A DNA stretch of 64,000 nucleotides from Agapetus fuscipes (lineage: Eukaryota; Arthropoda; Insecta; Trichoptera; Glossosomatidae). Both the position numbers and the translations under genes were made by a program. The stretch covers positions 4,278,001 through 4,342,000 of the forward strand of contig OX637353.1 of the NCBI GenBank assembly GCA_951799405.1, given 5' to 3'. Shown one piece after another: positions 42,889 to 52,759 of the stretch; positions within the stretch are counted from its first letter, which is position 1; each line of letters opens with the position of its first letter. The notes under the pieces were generated by a model. That model was not told where the DNA came from. It did not search any database and saw only the letters and a list, made by a program, of their open reading frames with translations.

Positions 42889-43050
42889 GGGTAGGTGGTG
42901 GCGGGGGAGGAAGGGAAAAAGAAGGGGTAGGGAGGGGTGAGGGGCGGCCGGGCTCAGTCTCTAACGAGCCGTCGTTGCCGACGCCCGTTACGCGAACGGA
43001 TAACGGCCGCTTGCTAACGAATCTAGCGCCGCCAAACGACGGAAAACTCA
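42889..43050 (+). other. GC-rich island beginning with G-quadruplex motif
   Basis: Seven runs of three to five G lie between 42889 and 42944 with spacers mostly of 2-10 bases, satisfying the usual G3+ quadruplex pattern. They are followed by CpG-rich sequence (GAGCCGTCGTTGCCGACGCC, GCGAACGGATAACGGCCGC). The island stands out sharply from AT-rich surroundings. No gene is recognised. The word CGGATAACGGCCG echoes the patch at 7.8 kb. Confidence 0.55.
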
Positions 43051-43734
43051 ACCTCAAAAATATATATCTCTAACCTCGTGGCTCACATATTTTTTTCTCC
43101 AATCAAACAACTGTCTAATTGTGATGTTTAAAAGTGTAACCCCCTAAATAAGGACGTATAAAATCTGTATTGGTGTGTTTACCTGAATGCTGATTGCGAA
43201 TAAAAGGTATTGTATTTATTTATTTAATGCTGCGTTCATTAACCTAAAATGAAAAAAAAATAAAGGAGCTCATGCTTTTACATTTAAATTTTGTAGGAAA
43301 AGAATGTTTTGTTTGGAAGAAAGCTTAATTTTCATTTTTTATTTGTTGATAAGTTATACCTATCCTGAAGTTTTATTGCAATAAACAATAATTCATTTTT
43401 AAGTCATATAATTTTTTTAACTTAATTTTTGTTATTAAGTCAAGTAAACACGTTGTGAAAAGATATTTATTTTACAATCCAAATTTGATTTATTTTCATA
43501 TATTTTTTAACCCCAAATTATTCACACACCTTAAACTAGGTTTATTTATGTGTTTGAATTATTCCTCAAGTACCTACTCTATACGAGCTCAATTGTTTTG
43601 TCGTAGTTATCGTCAGATCTAGATTTTTCTCGTCAATCAGATCATTATTCAATCATCGTCAGTTGCTCTCAGGCAATGGAAATATTTAATGTTTATTTTT
43701 GAGCAACACAATTGTTCGAAAATTGTAAACGAAG
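43051..43734. other. AT-rich DNA, no recognised feature
   Basis: Nothing recognised. Confidence 0.3.
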
Positions 43735-43860
43735 TACAATTTTCATGTTTTCACTGTACTAAAGCTAAATAAAGGTTTTTTTTATTTAATGAATATTAAT
43801 TATTTTATATAGTTAATATTGAAACTTCTTACAGTTTGTGTATTTACACAGTGAAAACAA
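43735..43860. mobile_element. Possible Penelope-like foldback relic
   Basis: TTTTCACTGTACTAAAGC at the left and GTGTATTTACACAGTGAAAA at 43832-43852 at the right are imperfect inverted ends around AT-rich DNA with AAATAAAGG. The right motif is the one that flanks the other foldbacks. No core remains. Confidence 0.4.
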
Positions 43861-44194
43861 TTTCTCAAAATCTACAATTTAATTTAGTCTATACGTTTCA
43901 AAGATATATTGAAAATTTGATACCTTAAAGGAACAACTGAATAAGTCACATATGAAGCTAGCATGGGTTTCTCCGATAAATTCAACTTTTTTAAATTCCT
44001 TTGTTTACGAAAGTAAATACTTAAAATCTGTGAACATTCGGTAGTTCAGTTTTTCATGAGAATTGCCTTATAATTAGTTCACTTACTATGAGAAGTTACA
44101 TCCAATAAAATGTTTAATCCATGATTTCCAAAATCAGTGAATCCGCACTTATTCAATTTAACCTTTAAGGTGGAAGTTTCAGGTTTATTTTTCA
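43861..44194. other. AT-rich DNA, no recognised feature
   Basis: Nothing recognised. Confidence 0.3.
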
Positions 44195-44393
44195 TGCATG
44201 CCCACAAGCAAGTGCACGTAAGTTTGCGCTTACACATGCTGAATTTTGTACACTCCAAACAAACCAAACCTGACATGAACATAATCTTTCAAACTCTTTC
44301 CGCCTTTCCCTGACACCGAGGTGGCAATTGCAAAAGTTAAACAAGTTTTACAGTATTAGTGGGCAGCTTCATACCAACTTATGAGTCAAGGAA
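44195..44393 (-). mobile_element. Family A tail of decayed RTE-like LINE copy
   Basis: GCATGCCCACAAGCAAGTGC, GTGTACACTC-like block, CTTTCCCTGACACCGAGG and the head GACTCATAAGTTGG in reverse. It is contiguous with LINE-derived sequence on its right, as in the 23.6 and 46.6 kb copies. Confidence 0.75.
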
Positions 44394-44645
44394 CACAAAA
44401 AATGAACAGAATTTCACTATAAACAACAAACTCTCACTAAGTAAAATATTAAAATTAAAATTTACAAAATACGTATCTCTTAAAAATGAGAATTCAAAAT
44501 TTTATAGCCTTAGCCTTAGCCGCCAACACAACTGATAAACCTATTTTTTTCGGTCCTTCCATACTTCTTTCATTTCATCTACAGTCATAACCTTTTCATA
44601 CTAGCTCTCCTTTTATTTTTCTATTTCTCTGAATATCCCGTGAAT
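44394..44645 (-). pseudogene. RTE-like LINE ORF2 3' end and UTR, strongly decayed
   Basis: TTAGCCGCCAACACAACTGA, CGGTCCTTCCATACTTCTTT, CATTTCATCTACAGTCATAA and CTCTGAATATCCCGTGAATT match the 3' end of the LINE at 46.38-46.55 kb and 24.0-24.12 kb in reverse. Only the last ~40 codons and part of the UTR remain, with frameshifts. Confidence 0.7.
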
Positions 44646-44654
44646 TTACTTTTT

Positions 44655-44757
44655 TAGGAACCTTTCCCTAAAACAGGGTAGCATTGGCAAAAGTGAACAT
44701 GAAGTTTTTACAGCAATGGGGGTCAGCCACATACCAACCTATTAGTCAACACAAAAA
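44655..44757 (-). mobile_element. Family A head fragment
   Basis: CTTTCCCTAAAACAGGGTAG, CATTGGCAAAAGTGAAC, GGGGGTCAGCCACATACC, AACCTATTAGTCAAC: the head half of family A only. Confidence 0.75.
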
Positions 44758-45129
44758 TTTCTAAATGTCAAATAATAATTAAACAGAACTGAAAATCGAA
44801 TTAAAATGAAATTAAATTATATAAAATTAAATTAAACGCCTATTTTTAATTTAATTAATTTGGCCGGCCAGGTCAAAGAGGCAAGGACGAGTGAATTCAG
44901 ATTTGATATGAAATGTCCGCGGCTAAGCCTGCGTATACATAATAGGAAAACAGTAATTGGAGCACACAGTACTCGACCTGTGCCCGCGAGCACACTAGGC
45001 TTTCATTGTGTGACAATGTTGACTTTGTTTCTACAAAAATCAATGAAAAATTACATAATTCTGAGTTTTTTTCTATGATTCTAAGCATATAATTAAGTAT
45101 TGTATCTTGTACTGTCGTTTGAGCATAGA
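44758..45129. other. Intergenic DNA, no recognised feature
   Basis: A GC-richer block at 44860-45010 with GGCCGGCC and CCGCGGC, not assigned. Confidence 0.3.
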
Positions 45130-45398
45130 TTATCTTATCTAATCTAATCTAATCTAAGCTGCAAAGATATATATCATTTAAGATTAACATTAAATGCATT
45201 CCCACAAGCAGACATGTATAATTTCGCGCTAACATATGCCGCATGTGGGCCTACAATATAAAAACCCAATCTCAAATGAACATAAGCCCTGCAACTCTTG
45301 CCGTCCTTCCCTGAAACAGGGGTGACATTGGCAAAGTGAACCATTTTCCTTTTTACAGTATGGGTGGTCAGCCGCATACCAACCTATAAGTCAAGGAA
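45130..45398 (-). mobile_element. Family A element, complete, young subfamily
   Basis: TTATCTAATCTAATCTAATC tail, GCTGCAAAGATATATATC, CATTCCCACAAGCAGACATG, CTTCCCTGAAACAGGGG, and the head GGTCAGCCGCATACCAACC, CTATAAGTCAAGGA at 45385-45398. It differs from the LINE-linked copies at only a few positions by eye. It stands alone: sequence to its right is family E, not LINE. Confidence 0.9.
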
Positions 45399-45419
45399 CA
45401 GTGTGAGTGAAAAAATCAG

Positions 45420-45559
45420 TACGTTCCCTAAGTGCTTGTCTTATGTCCATCAAAGGTAATTTCACATGAGCAATGTTTGTATGTGCACTGGACCCCAATG
45501 TGTTATATGTAAACTGTAAATTGATTTATAGTAAATATTTAAACCAACTCTCACACTAT
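45420..45559 (+). repeat. Family E repeat, left half
   Basis: Homologous to 18898-19035. It ends in the target duplication ACACTAT (45553-45559). The other half resumes at 46876. Confidence 0.75.
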
Positions 45560-46509
45560 GGTTTGAAGTTTTTAAGGGTGTAAGGCAAGGATGTGTGATG
45601 AGCCCATGGCTATTTAACATAGTCATGGACAAGTGTGTTCTGGATGCTACACTTGATGATTGTGGATTAATGATAGGAGAGAGCAAAGTGAGTGTTCTAC
45701 TGTATGCGGATGATGCAGTTCTTGTATCTGATTCAGCAGTTGAATTGCAAACAATGCTCACTAGATTGAACGAAGCTCTGCTAGGTAATTATTTGAAATT
45801 GAATGCAAGTAAGACGAAAGTTTTGATTTTTGAAAGAAATGAAGAAAATACAAACTATGAATTTAGAATAAACGGAATGAATGTTGATGTGGTAAATGAA
45901 TTTGTATACTTGGGAAGTAAGTTTGAAAAAGATGGAAGAATGACAGGTGAACTTGAAAGAAGAGTAATGAAGGGCAGGTGTGTACTGGGTGCCACAGCTT
46001 GTATCGCCAAAAATCAAAGCATATATAAAAATGCTCGATTGGCGGTACACGGTGGCATACTTTTACCCACCTTGATGTATGGAAGCGAAGCCTGGACGGT
46101 GAATGAAAGTGAAATTAGCAAAGTCCATACTGTTGAAATGGACTTTCTAAGAAGTATGATTGGGAAAAAACGGAGTGACAGGGTGAAGAATGATTTGTAA
46201 GAGCAGAATGTGGTGCAAGAGAAAGTGAAGATTAAAAGAAGTTTGTTAAGATGGTTTGGGCATATGGAGAGAATGAATGAGGAAAGACTGACGAAGAAAG
46301 TATATGTTGGTAGAATAGATGGATGTCGTGGTAGAGGAAGACCGAGAAAGGTATGGATGGACCAAATATCCGAAATTGCGAATGAATGTAATATCCAGAG
46401 TCATAATAAAAGAAGAGCTTGTATGAAGAAGGTTATGACTCTGGAGGAAAGGAAAGAAGTATGTAAGGATAGAAATAAATGGCGGTTGATCTGTAATGTT
46501 AGCGGCTAG
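45541..46509 (+). pseudogene. RTE-like LINE reverse transcriptase, C-terminal half, frameshifted
   Basis: The frame enters with KGVRQGCVMSPWLFNIV (RT motif 4/B region, 45574-45624), has the catalytic YADD at 45703-45714 (LLYADDAVLVSD), NEFVYLGSKFEKDGRMTGEL, the thumb segment AVHGGILLPTLMYGSEAW, and stops at 46200. A +/-1 shift continues it at 46210 with LLRWFGHMERMNEERLTKKV and GCRGRGRPRKVWMDQISEIA, ending at 46509. Comparison with 24.07-24.38 kb shows that small deletions around 46190-46225 caused the stop. The endonuclease and first half of the RT are missing by 5' truncation. RTE-clade assignment is by motif style, not by phylogeny. Confidence 0.85.
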
Positions 46510-46868
46510 GGTTTATTAAAGTGAAATTGGTTTTATAATTTAGTTTTTTTTAGTGTCCATGTTTATATTATTGTTTATTGATTTAAAAAATGTAATTTGT
46601 GATGTTTGTTCCTTGACTTATAGGTTGGTATGCGGCTGACCACTCATACTGTAGAAAATCGTTCTCTTTGCCAATGTCACCCCTGTTTCAGGGAAGGACG
46701 GCAAAAGTTGCAGAGCTTATGTTCATTTGAGATTGGGTTTTTATATTGTAGGTCCACATGCGGCATGTGTTAGCGCGAAATTATACATGTCTGCTTGTAG
46801 GAATGCATTTGATATAAATCTTAAATGATATATATCTTTGCAGCTTAGATTAGATTAGATTAGATTAG
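45560..46868 (+). mobile_element. RTE-like LINE, 5'-truncated, 7-bp target duplication
   Basis: The 1309-bp insertion is bounded by ACACTAT on both sides (45553-45559 and 46869-46875) and splits family E, whose unsplit copy is at 18.9-19.2 kb. It holds the second half of the reverse transcriptase frame, about 100 bp of UTR, a complete family A unit (46610-46850) and a tail of TTAGA pentamers. 5' truncation, a target duplication of this size and a short tandem tail are the signature of target-primed reverse transcription. The boundaries show that family A moved here as part of the LINE. Confidence 0.85.
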
Positions 46869-46875
46869 ACACTAT

Positions 46876-46985
46876 CGTGTATCACGTATTTTTCTTAGCT
46901 CATATTGTGTAGAATGTGATTCTTAAGACAATTTCATAGAGAGGCCATATTTGAATAAAGGGTGGATAAGCCAAACAAGCAGTGG
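46876..46985 (+). repeat. Family E repeat, right half
   Basis: TTTTTCTTAGCTCATATTGT, GTGTAGAATGTGATTCTTAA and GGATAAGCCAAACAAGCA match 19050-19150. It completes the interrupted copy. Confidence 0.75.
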
Positions 46986-47068
46986 GGTTTCGCTTATGGC
47001 AAGTGTAACCTATTTATTTTTACAAATAAGAGGGGCAGCCTTCTGCCGACTAATTCAGTTGAGTGGGT
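46986..47068 (-). mobile_element. SINE family B internal fragment
   Basis: TTATGGCAAGTGTAACCTAT, TTATTTTTACAAATAAGAGG, GGCAGCCTTCTGCCGACTAA and TTCAGTTGAGTGGGTTT. Divergent, both ends missing. Confidence 0.55.
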
Positions 47069-48371
47069 TTTTGAAAACAATTAAGATTTCCGCTTCTGGT
47101 TTTATACGGCTCAAAACGAATATTCTTATTGAAAAAAATCGTATTATTTTTGCATTGTCATCGTATTTTGCAGGCAAGGCAAGATTCGCACGTCAATAAG
47201 TATTGATATTATCTGATAATGTGATACCTGTAAGCCCGTTTGCGGTATTTTGGGTGCTTAGCGAAGCCAGTTAAGAAATCCTGGACTTAAGGAAGCGGAA
47301 GCCTTAGGAAAGTCACGGCGAGAAAGTCTTACGTCAATATTATACTCCAGCAGCGTATTTATAGTATTACAACATAGAATATTACGTGTGTAAACGGAGA
47401 TTTAATCAAATTATGTGAGAAAAAATGTGAATTTTCAATTTGCCAACAAAAAATACCTATAATTTATTTTGTACGAGGATTCTTCCTTACAATTTATTAT
47501 TGAATTAAAAACGGGTTTTACGAAGTAGGTTTCTCAAGTCTTTTTCAACGGAGAAGCAAAAACTAATTGTTGTTGGTACATTGCCCAATTATTGAAGATG
47601 GGTATAATAAAAACACAAGGAGACCTTTGGTATTATATGGAAAATATCGTCAACACCTTTGTTTTCAGATATAAAAATTTTCACAGAAGAGGTTTTTATT
47701 TTTCTGGAAAAAGGGTATTACCGTTACCGATCTTACAGTTATAATCGTCATTATTGTACTAATTTATCAAATGAGGTATACACATTCAAATTGTTATGAC
47801 AAAGTGTGTAATTAATTCAACTTGGATTGCTTGAAGTTATTTAAGGACAAAAAACATTGAAAAGTTAATTGAGGATATTAAAAACATTGTGGAAGGAAAT
47901 TGTAATACAAAGGGAAAAAATATGTTGCTGTAGGTACTCAAAAGTTTTTTTTTCCAACCACTACAATACAATATGTGCAGTCACTTTAAACAAAAACTTT
48001 CATCGCGCAGTCTATTCAGAGCATGAAAAATGTATGAAATTTGTAATATTAAAAGTTTCTCCGCCGGCCATTACGCTTGCACTTTCCCAACTTTTTGAAC
48101 GAGATCGTAAAGCTGTCGACCGCACTGTGAACCATCATTGTAGCAAAAACAGCCAGTGGGGGTCCGTGAGGCTGCCGCACTTATATGATGTGCAGCTTTT
48201 AAGCATTTTAGGGCCCCAACCTACTTTTGAATGGGCCTTAAAAATAGTACATATTGTTATGTAAATATTATGGTAGTGTTAAGTATCAGACTCATAAGTA
48301 TGTGTGTGTAGGAATAATCATAATAAGTACTTGAAGCGTCTAGAAATAATAAATATTATGTAAATCGGCTA
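47069..48371. other. Long stretch without recognised feature
   Basis: A 131-codon open frame (47869-48264) has no recognised similarity. Its last third is GC-richer (CCGCCGGCCATTACGC, CAGCCAGTGGGGGTCCG), so a decayed exon or transposon piece cannot be excluded. Confidence 0.3.
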
Positions 48372-48373
48372 CG

Positions 48374-48604
48374 ACCGGTCTGTAGCTCAGTGGTAACACT
48401 GCGGACTCTGAATGGGAAGGTTGTGGGTTCGATTCCCGGCGGAGCACAATAAATATACCATTTATATTTTCAAATTTGCTCTTCGCCGGGTTGAAAAATT
48501 CATAAAACCTTTACCAATGACCGGTCACCAAAGGTCCATCCAGCCTTACAGCAACTGGGTCTTGCTTGAGAATTGGCGCTTTGTAGCGACGACGATCAAA
48601 CTCG
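48374..48604 (+). mobile_element. SINE family C unit of a C+B composite
   Basis: The head CGGTCTGTAGCTCAGTGGTA (box A) and GGGTTCGATTCCCGG (box B) are clear. The body follows the 13.2 kb copy up to GAGAATTGGCGCTTTGTAGC, ACGATCAAACTCG, then the normal C tail is missing and a B unit begins. Confidence 0.85.
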
Positions 48605-48872
48605 TAAAAAGGTCGATAGCTCAATTGGTAGAATGCTTGCATTCCATGCCGAGAGCAAGGATTCGATCTCAAAGGTTTACTCAGCCTTCACAAGAAATGA
48701 GAACCAGCCCCCCCGGGAGCTGGGAAACCCCCACTTCAACTGAAAGTGGTTGGTGTGAGGCCGGCCCCCTTACCTGTAAAAAGAAATAGGTCCCGAAGCG
48801 CCACATGCGACCCCTTCGGAGGTAACGCAGGCAAGAAGTTACACTATATGTGTAGCTTAGTTGCGTTGCGTT
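48605..48872 (+). mobile_element. SINE family B unit of a C+B composite
   Basis: Starts TAAAAAGGTCGATAGCTCAA directly after the C unit. Box B is decayed (GGATTCGATCTC), ~60 bp after it are missing, then GGTTTACTCAGCCTTCACAA, CCCCCGGGAGCTGGGAAAC, GGCCGGCCCCCTTACCTG, CGACCCCTTCGGAGG, TACACTATATGTGTAG and GTTGCGTTGCGTTGCG tail. Confidence 0.85.
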
Positions 48873-48929
48873 GCGTACCTACTTGAATCTTTCCTAAATT
48901 CTGGAGCTCTCTGGCAAAAATGATATCTA

Positions 48930-49180
48930 GAGAATACTATTATAAAGGGTATAAAAGGCGCTTATTGCATGCCAGTGAGCAGAGTTGACATATTGTATAT
49001 TGTATAGTTGGCTGGTTAATAACCAAACACATAGTAAGGGAAGGCCAACTGTGAAATAAATACAAACCATTATTGTGAATATTGTAACACAAATTATAAA
49101 TTGTGAAATAAATCTTAAGTGTTAAATAAATAACTGTAAAAGAAGACCAGTATTGTTAATTAAAAGATGCTCGAGCCCCA
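48930..49180 (+). mobile_element. Possible LTR-type fragment with TATA box
   Basis: GGGTATAAAAGGCGCTTAT at 48947-48965 is a strong TATA box, followed by CAGTGAGCAGAGTTG and then repeated AAATAAA signals (49062-49135). TATA, start region and poly-A signals within ~180 bp resemble an LTR U3-R unit, but no TG...CA ends or second LTR are identified. Confidence 0.35.
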
Positions 49181-49206
49181 AAAACACAACAATATTTTAT
49201 TTACTT

Positions 49207-49315
49207 ACTGTGTGAATACACAAACCCTACAAAATCTAATATTTTATTTGTTGAATTTTGTTTTACGAGCGATGTCTTTTTGTGAATCACACCTCATGCG
49301 CTACGAGTGTAAAAA
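49207..49315 (-). mobile_element. Foldback flank motif and SINE C end fragment
   Basis: TACTGTGTGAATACACAAACCC (reverse of the ACACAGTGAAA motif) at 49207-49228 is followed by ACAAAATCTAATATTTTATT and then GAATCACACCTCATGCGC, the family C 3' end. It repeats the linkage seen at 13 and 26.6 kb without a foldback. Confidence 0.5.
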
Positions 49316-50515
49316 CCGTGTACAAAAGTATTTTATAATGTATAACAGTAGTAATAAATAAAACCTTTTTTGGTGTAGCTGTATGCTTGTCGAATTGTTT
49401 TACGTCACTTGGGTACAATAAAATGGTTACTTTAAATTTTTCACAATTTAACAAAGCCTTACCTTAAAATTTCGGCATTACTAACTAATGCGGGAATGTT
49501 CACATCCAAAAAATCCATGGCTCAAGTTGATTATCCATACAAAAAAAAGCGGAAAAAAATACATTGTTACCCGTAATTTGTTATCATATTAAAACAAACT
49601 CAAATAAGTAAATATTTTATTTATTTTGGAAAACTGTGAAATATTTTTTTATCAAAAAATTGTGTCTCAAACGTTTAGAGCAATAAAAGAACACGCAAGA
49701 GGAAATAAACGAAAATAAAAGCAACGTAACTCGGGGACGTATGGAAGAAGATTGTATGGATTAATTCAGGATTTTAAAAAAATCAATAAACCTGATTAGG
49801 GCTTCACACAATGTTAAACCTGGCATTGGACCTTGTTATCTGGAAACTTCCACAGTGAAACACCAAACATGGAAGTTGCTGCTGCATTATATTCTAATAT
49901 GGGATCACAGCCGCCTAAGATCCTCCAATATGAAATTCGGAATTTAAAGGTTTTATCCGCAATTTGATAAAATCCAATAGGACGTTTATAATTTATACAC
50001 CTACATCCTGCACACATAATCCCCTATAATTATATAATTCAACGGCCTCCCCATACAAAATAAATGTGCGTTAATGGCATTCAAACTGAAGAACTCCTGA
50101 ACAGATGCAAGTGATATTCACAACAAATATTGTTCAGGACTTGGGATGTGCATCCTCATCATTAATAGATTTTTAATTGTTGTTTTTTAAATAAATAAAC
50201 ATGATCGATCACAACACCTTTTTATGTAAAACCTATGCGAGAAACAAAACTCATTTTGACCTACTCTGTGATTTTGACATTCGAATTTCAAATAAATTGC
50301 CAACACTTCAACATAGGCTTCAAAGTTGCCATACAAGTCGATTTTTTTTCTGTTGAATTCCGTTGAGTACCTACCTATATTCTTTATTTATTTCAAAATT
50401 ATACTTCAACCAGTTATTACATGTATTTTTTAGAAATAATTACGATCTATTAGGTCAACTTTTTATATAGAACCATACTTTTTGCAGCATTTTTTTTTTT
50501 TTTTAAGTATTATTA
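49316..50515. other. Long stretch without recognised feature
   Basis: AT-rich. Nothing recognised. Confidence 0.35.
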
Positions 50516-50520
50516 CAATA

Positions 50521-51565
50521 TACAATCTAAGTTGCATAGACGCATTAACATTTATAATTCATATTCAATGCACTCCTCCACGGAGACACAAGTGGGTTTT
50601 CGCTTACAAATGCTGCATGTGTATTAACAAATAAAAATTTCAGCCTCTCATGACCATAAGCCCTGCAACTTTTGCTGACCTTTTCAGAAACAGGTGACAC
50701 ATTTGTTAAGTGAACCCATTTATGCGATATGGGTGGTAAGCCTCATACTAACCCTTAAGTCAAGGAATTTGAGTTTGAAAAATCCTTACACAACGGTAAT
50801 CTTAATTTATAATCTAGAGTTGCCAAAAAGAGTTTTGATGATTAAAATACAATGCACACCCACAAGCTGGCAAATGTAATTTCACGCTAACATATAATTG
50901 TGGCACTTGATGTTTTTAATATATTAGAATATAAATCTAAGTTGCATAGATACATTTTGTAATACATATTAAATGCATGCCCTCAAGCAGACATGAGTGA
51001 GTTTGCGCTTACAAATGCTGCATGTTAAATTACAAATAAATATTTCAACCTCTCATGACCATAAGCCATGCAACTTTTGCCGACCTATTCAGAAACAGGG
51101 GGAACATTTATTAAGTGAACCCATTTATGCGATATGGGTGGTAAGTCTCATACTAACCCTTAAGTCAAGGAATTTGAGTTTGAAAAATCCTTAAACAACG
51201 ATAATCTTAATTTATAATCTAAAGTGGCAAAAAAGAGTTTTGATGATTCAAATACAATGCACACCCACATGCCGGCAAATGTCATTTCACGCTAACATAT
51301 AATTGTGGCACTTGATGTTTTTAATATAAGAATATAAATCTAAGTTGCATATATACATTAACATTTATAATTCATACTCAATGCATGCCCCCAAGCAGAC
51401 ATGAGTGAGTTTGCGCTTACAAATGCTGCATGTTAAATTACAAATAAATATTTCAGCCTCTCATGACCATAAGTCCTGCAACTTTTGCCGACCTTTTCAG
51501 AAACAGAGAAACATTCGTTCAGTGAACATTTTTTTACGGTATGGGAGGTCAGCCTCATACCTCAT
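50521..51565 (-). repeat. Three tandem family A-based units (~411 and ~403 bp)
   Basis: Complete family A copies lie at 50521-50767, 50931-51172 and 51333-51562 (AATCTAAGTTGCATAGA starts, TAAGTCAAGGAATTTGAG ends). The ~160-bp spacers are also alike and themselves contain a truncated A (CAATGCACACCCACAAG, TTTCACGCTAACATATAAT). The repeat unit is thus A plus spacer, duplicated as a block, not three separate insertions. The third copy ends at the head without the TTGAG spacer. Confidence 0.85.
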
Positions 51566-51671
51566 GCACATGCACACAAGGTACTCAGAACATGAAAGAA
51601 CTAAATTACCCTTTTACCGTCATTTTTTTTCAAATTACTTCTTAAAGCATTTAATTACAATGAAGGAGGTA

Positions 51672-51754
51672 TGAGGAAAAATTATTGCGAAGCCAGACTT
51701 AAACTGCCCGAAGGGCCTAGCAGACAACCGTGCGCAGCACGGTCAGTCTGCTAG
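51672..51754 (+). mobile_element. Helitron-type 3' terminus
   Basis: ACCGTGCGCAGCACGGT forms a 7-bp stem with a GCA loop (51727-51743), seven bases before CTAG (51751-51754), which is followed by T. A GC-rich hairpin 7-12 bases before a CTRR end inserted 5' of a T is the defining 3' structure of Helitrons. A longer palindrome (CTAGCAGAC ... GTCTGCTAG) also spans the region. The matching 5' TC end was not located. Confidence 0.6.
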
Positions 51755-51880
51755 TTTTCTATAAATATTTAAAAATATAAATGGTAAAACATTGTTTTAA
51801 TTCACTTTATTCTTTTTTTTTTTTTTGCTCGAATATTTTCGCCTAATGAGGCATCTTCATAATTTTCTATTTGTTTATTA
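51755..51880 (-). mobile_element. Penelope-like pLTR piece with hammerhead-like core
   Basis: On the minus strand: TATGAAGATGCCTCATTAGG, CGAAAATATTCGAGC (51821-51856), i.e. a GAAGA box, GCCT/AGGC stem II with CATT loop and CGAAA. Then a T-run, AAAGTGAATTAAAACAATG and the ATTTATATTTTTAAATATTT segment shared with the 13.0 kb foldback. Only one arm is present here. Confidence 0.55.
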
Positions 51881-52599
51881 TTTGTATGTTTGTCCAACCG
51901 GTATATTTTTTATTTCTCCAAAGAAGAAATACAACAATTCTAAAGGAGCTTTTAGCGAGAAAACGAGTAGATTTTAGTTATTATTTACTTTTAAAAGTGT
52001 TTATAAGTAAACTATTTAAAAAACATTTTTAAATTTAATACACGTGAAATTCAAAACTTTATCTTACAACACAAAAACTAAATAAGCATCCTTGAACAAT
52101 TTTTAGATACCTTAAAAGATGTAAATAGGTTTATTGTCGTTTATTTGTAACTTTAAAAACAATGCATTCTATAACTTTACAAATAGAAACAACAATTAAG
52201 TATGTAATACAATTTTATTAAATAAATTTGAAATGTATACGGTATTTTTAATTTAAAAATTCCAGTCGTAGAAATTAAATTATTACTTTTTTTGGCTCTA
52301 CCCGTAATTTCACATATTTAACAACTGTAGACATTTCAAATTTTCTTTGCACGTTGTAACGTAACGTGCAAAACTTCCACATTTCTAGTCAGTAAAAAAA
52401 TAGATTGCAATAACTAACGAAACGGAGACGCTTTTATTGCATCTTTAATAATAAAGATGTGTCGTTTTGTACTTAGAGAAATAAAGATAAAATATTTGAA
52501 GGTATTTTCCTTGAAGGCGAAGGGTGTTAAAACACATCTGTTTCTCATGTAATGGACGCAATATAACATTGAAATAATATTCGTACACCGGATTTTCAC
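51881..52599. other. AT-rich DNA, no recognised feature
   Basis: Nothing recognised. Confidence 0.3.
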
Positions 52600-52601
52600 T
52601 A

Positions 52602-52757
52602 CGCCAAGTATAAACTCAGCGTATTAACTCAACCGTATCGTTTTACAAAAAAATAAGTATGTGAACTAAAACATCACCTTTTAGTGATTGTTTCAGCTAC
52701 CGTAAATTTTGGTAAAACGCTAGGGTTGAGTTTAAACGTAACGTTTTGTACTTGGCG
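52602..52757. mobile_element. Tc1/mariner-type MITE, 156 bp, TA target duplication
   Basis: CGCCAAGTATAAACTCAGCG ... AACTCAACCGTATCGTTTTAC at the left is mirrored by GTAAAACGCTAGGGTTGAGT ... GTACTTGGCG at the right (arms ~55 bp, moderately diverged). TA lies at 52600-52601 and 52758-52759. Non-coding. Confidence 0.75.
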
Positions 52758-52759
52758 TA

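Noticed and set aside
47869..48264. 131-codon plus-strand open frame
   Set aside because: No start context, domain or homologue I recognise; starts from a TTG-type codon region and changes base composition midway.
48374..48448. Apparent tRNA gene at the start of the composite SINE
   Set aside because: It is the head of SINE C, repeated at 13.5, 27.0 and 53.3 kb with a common non-tRNA body.
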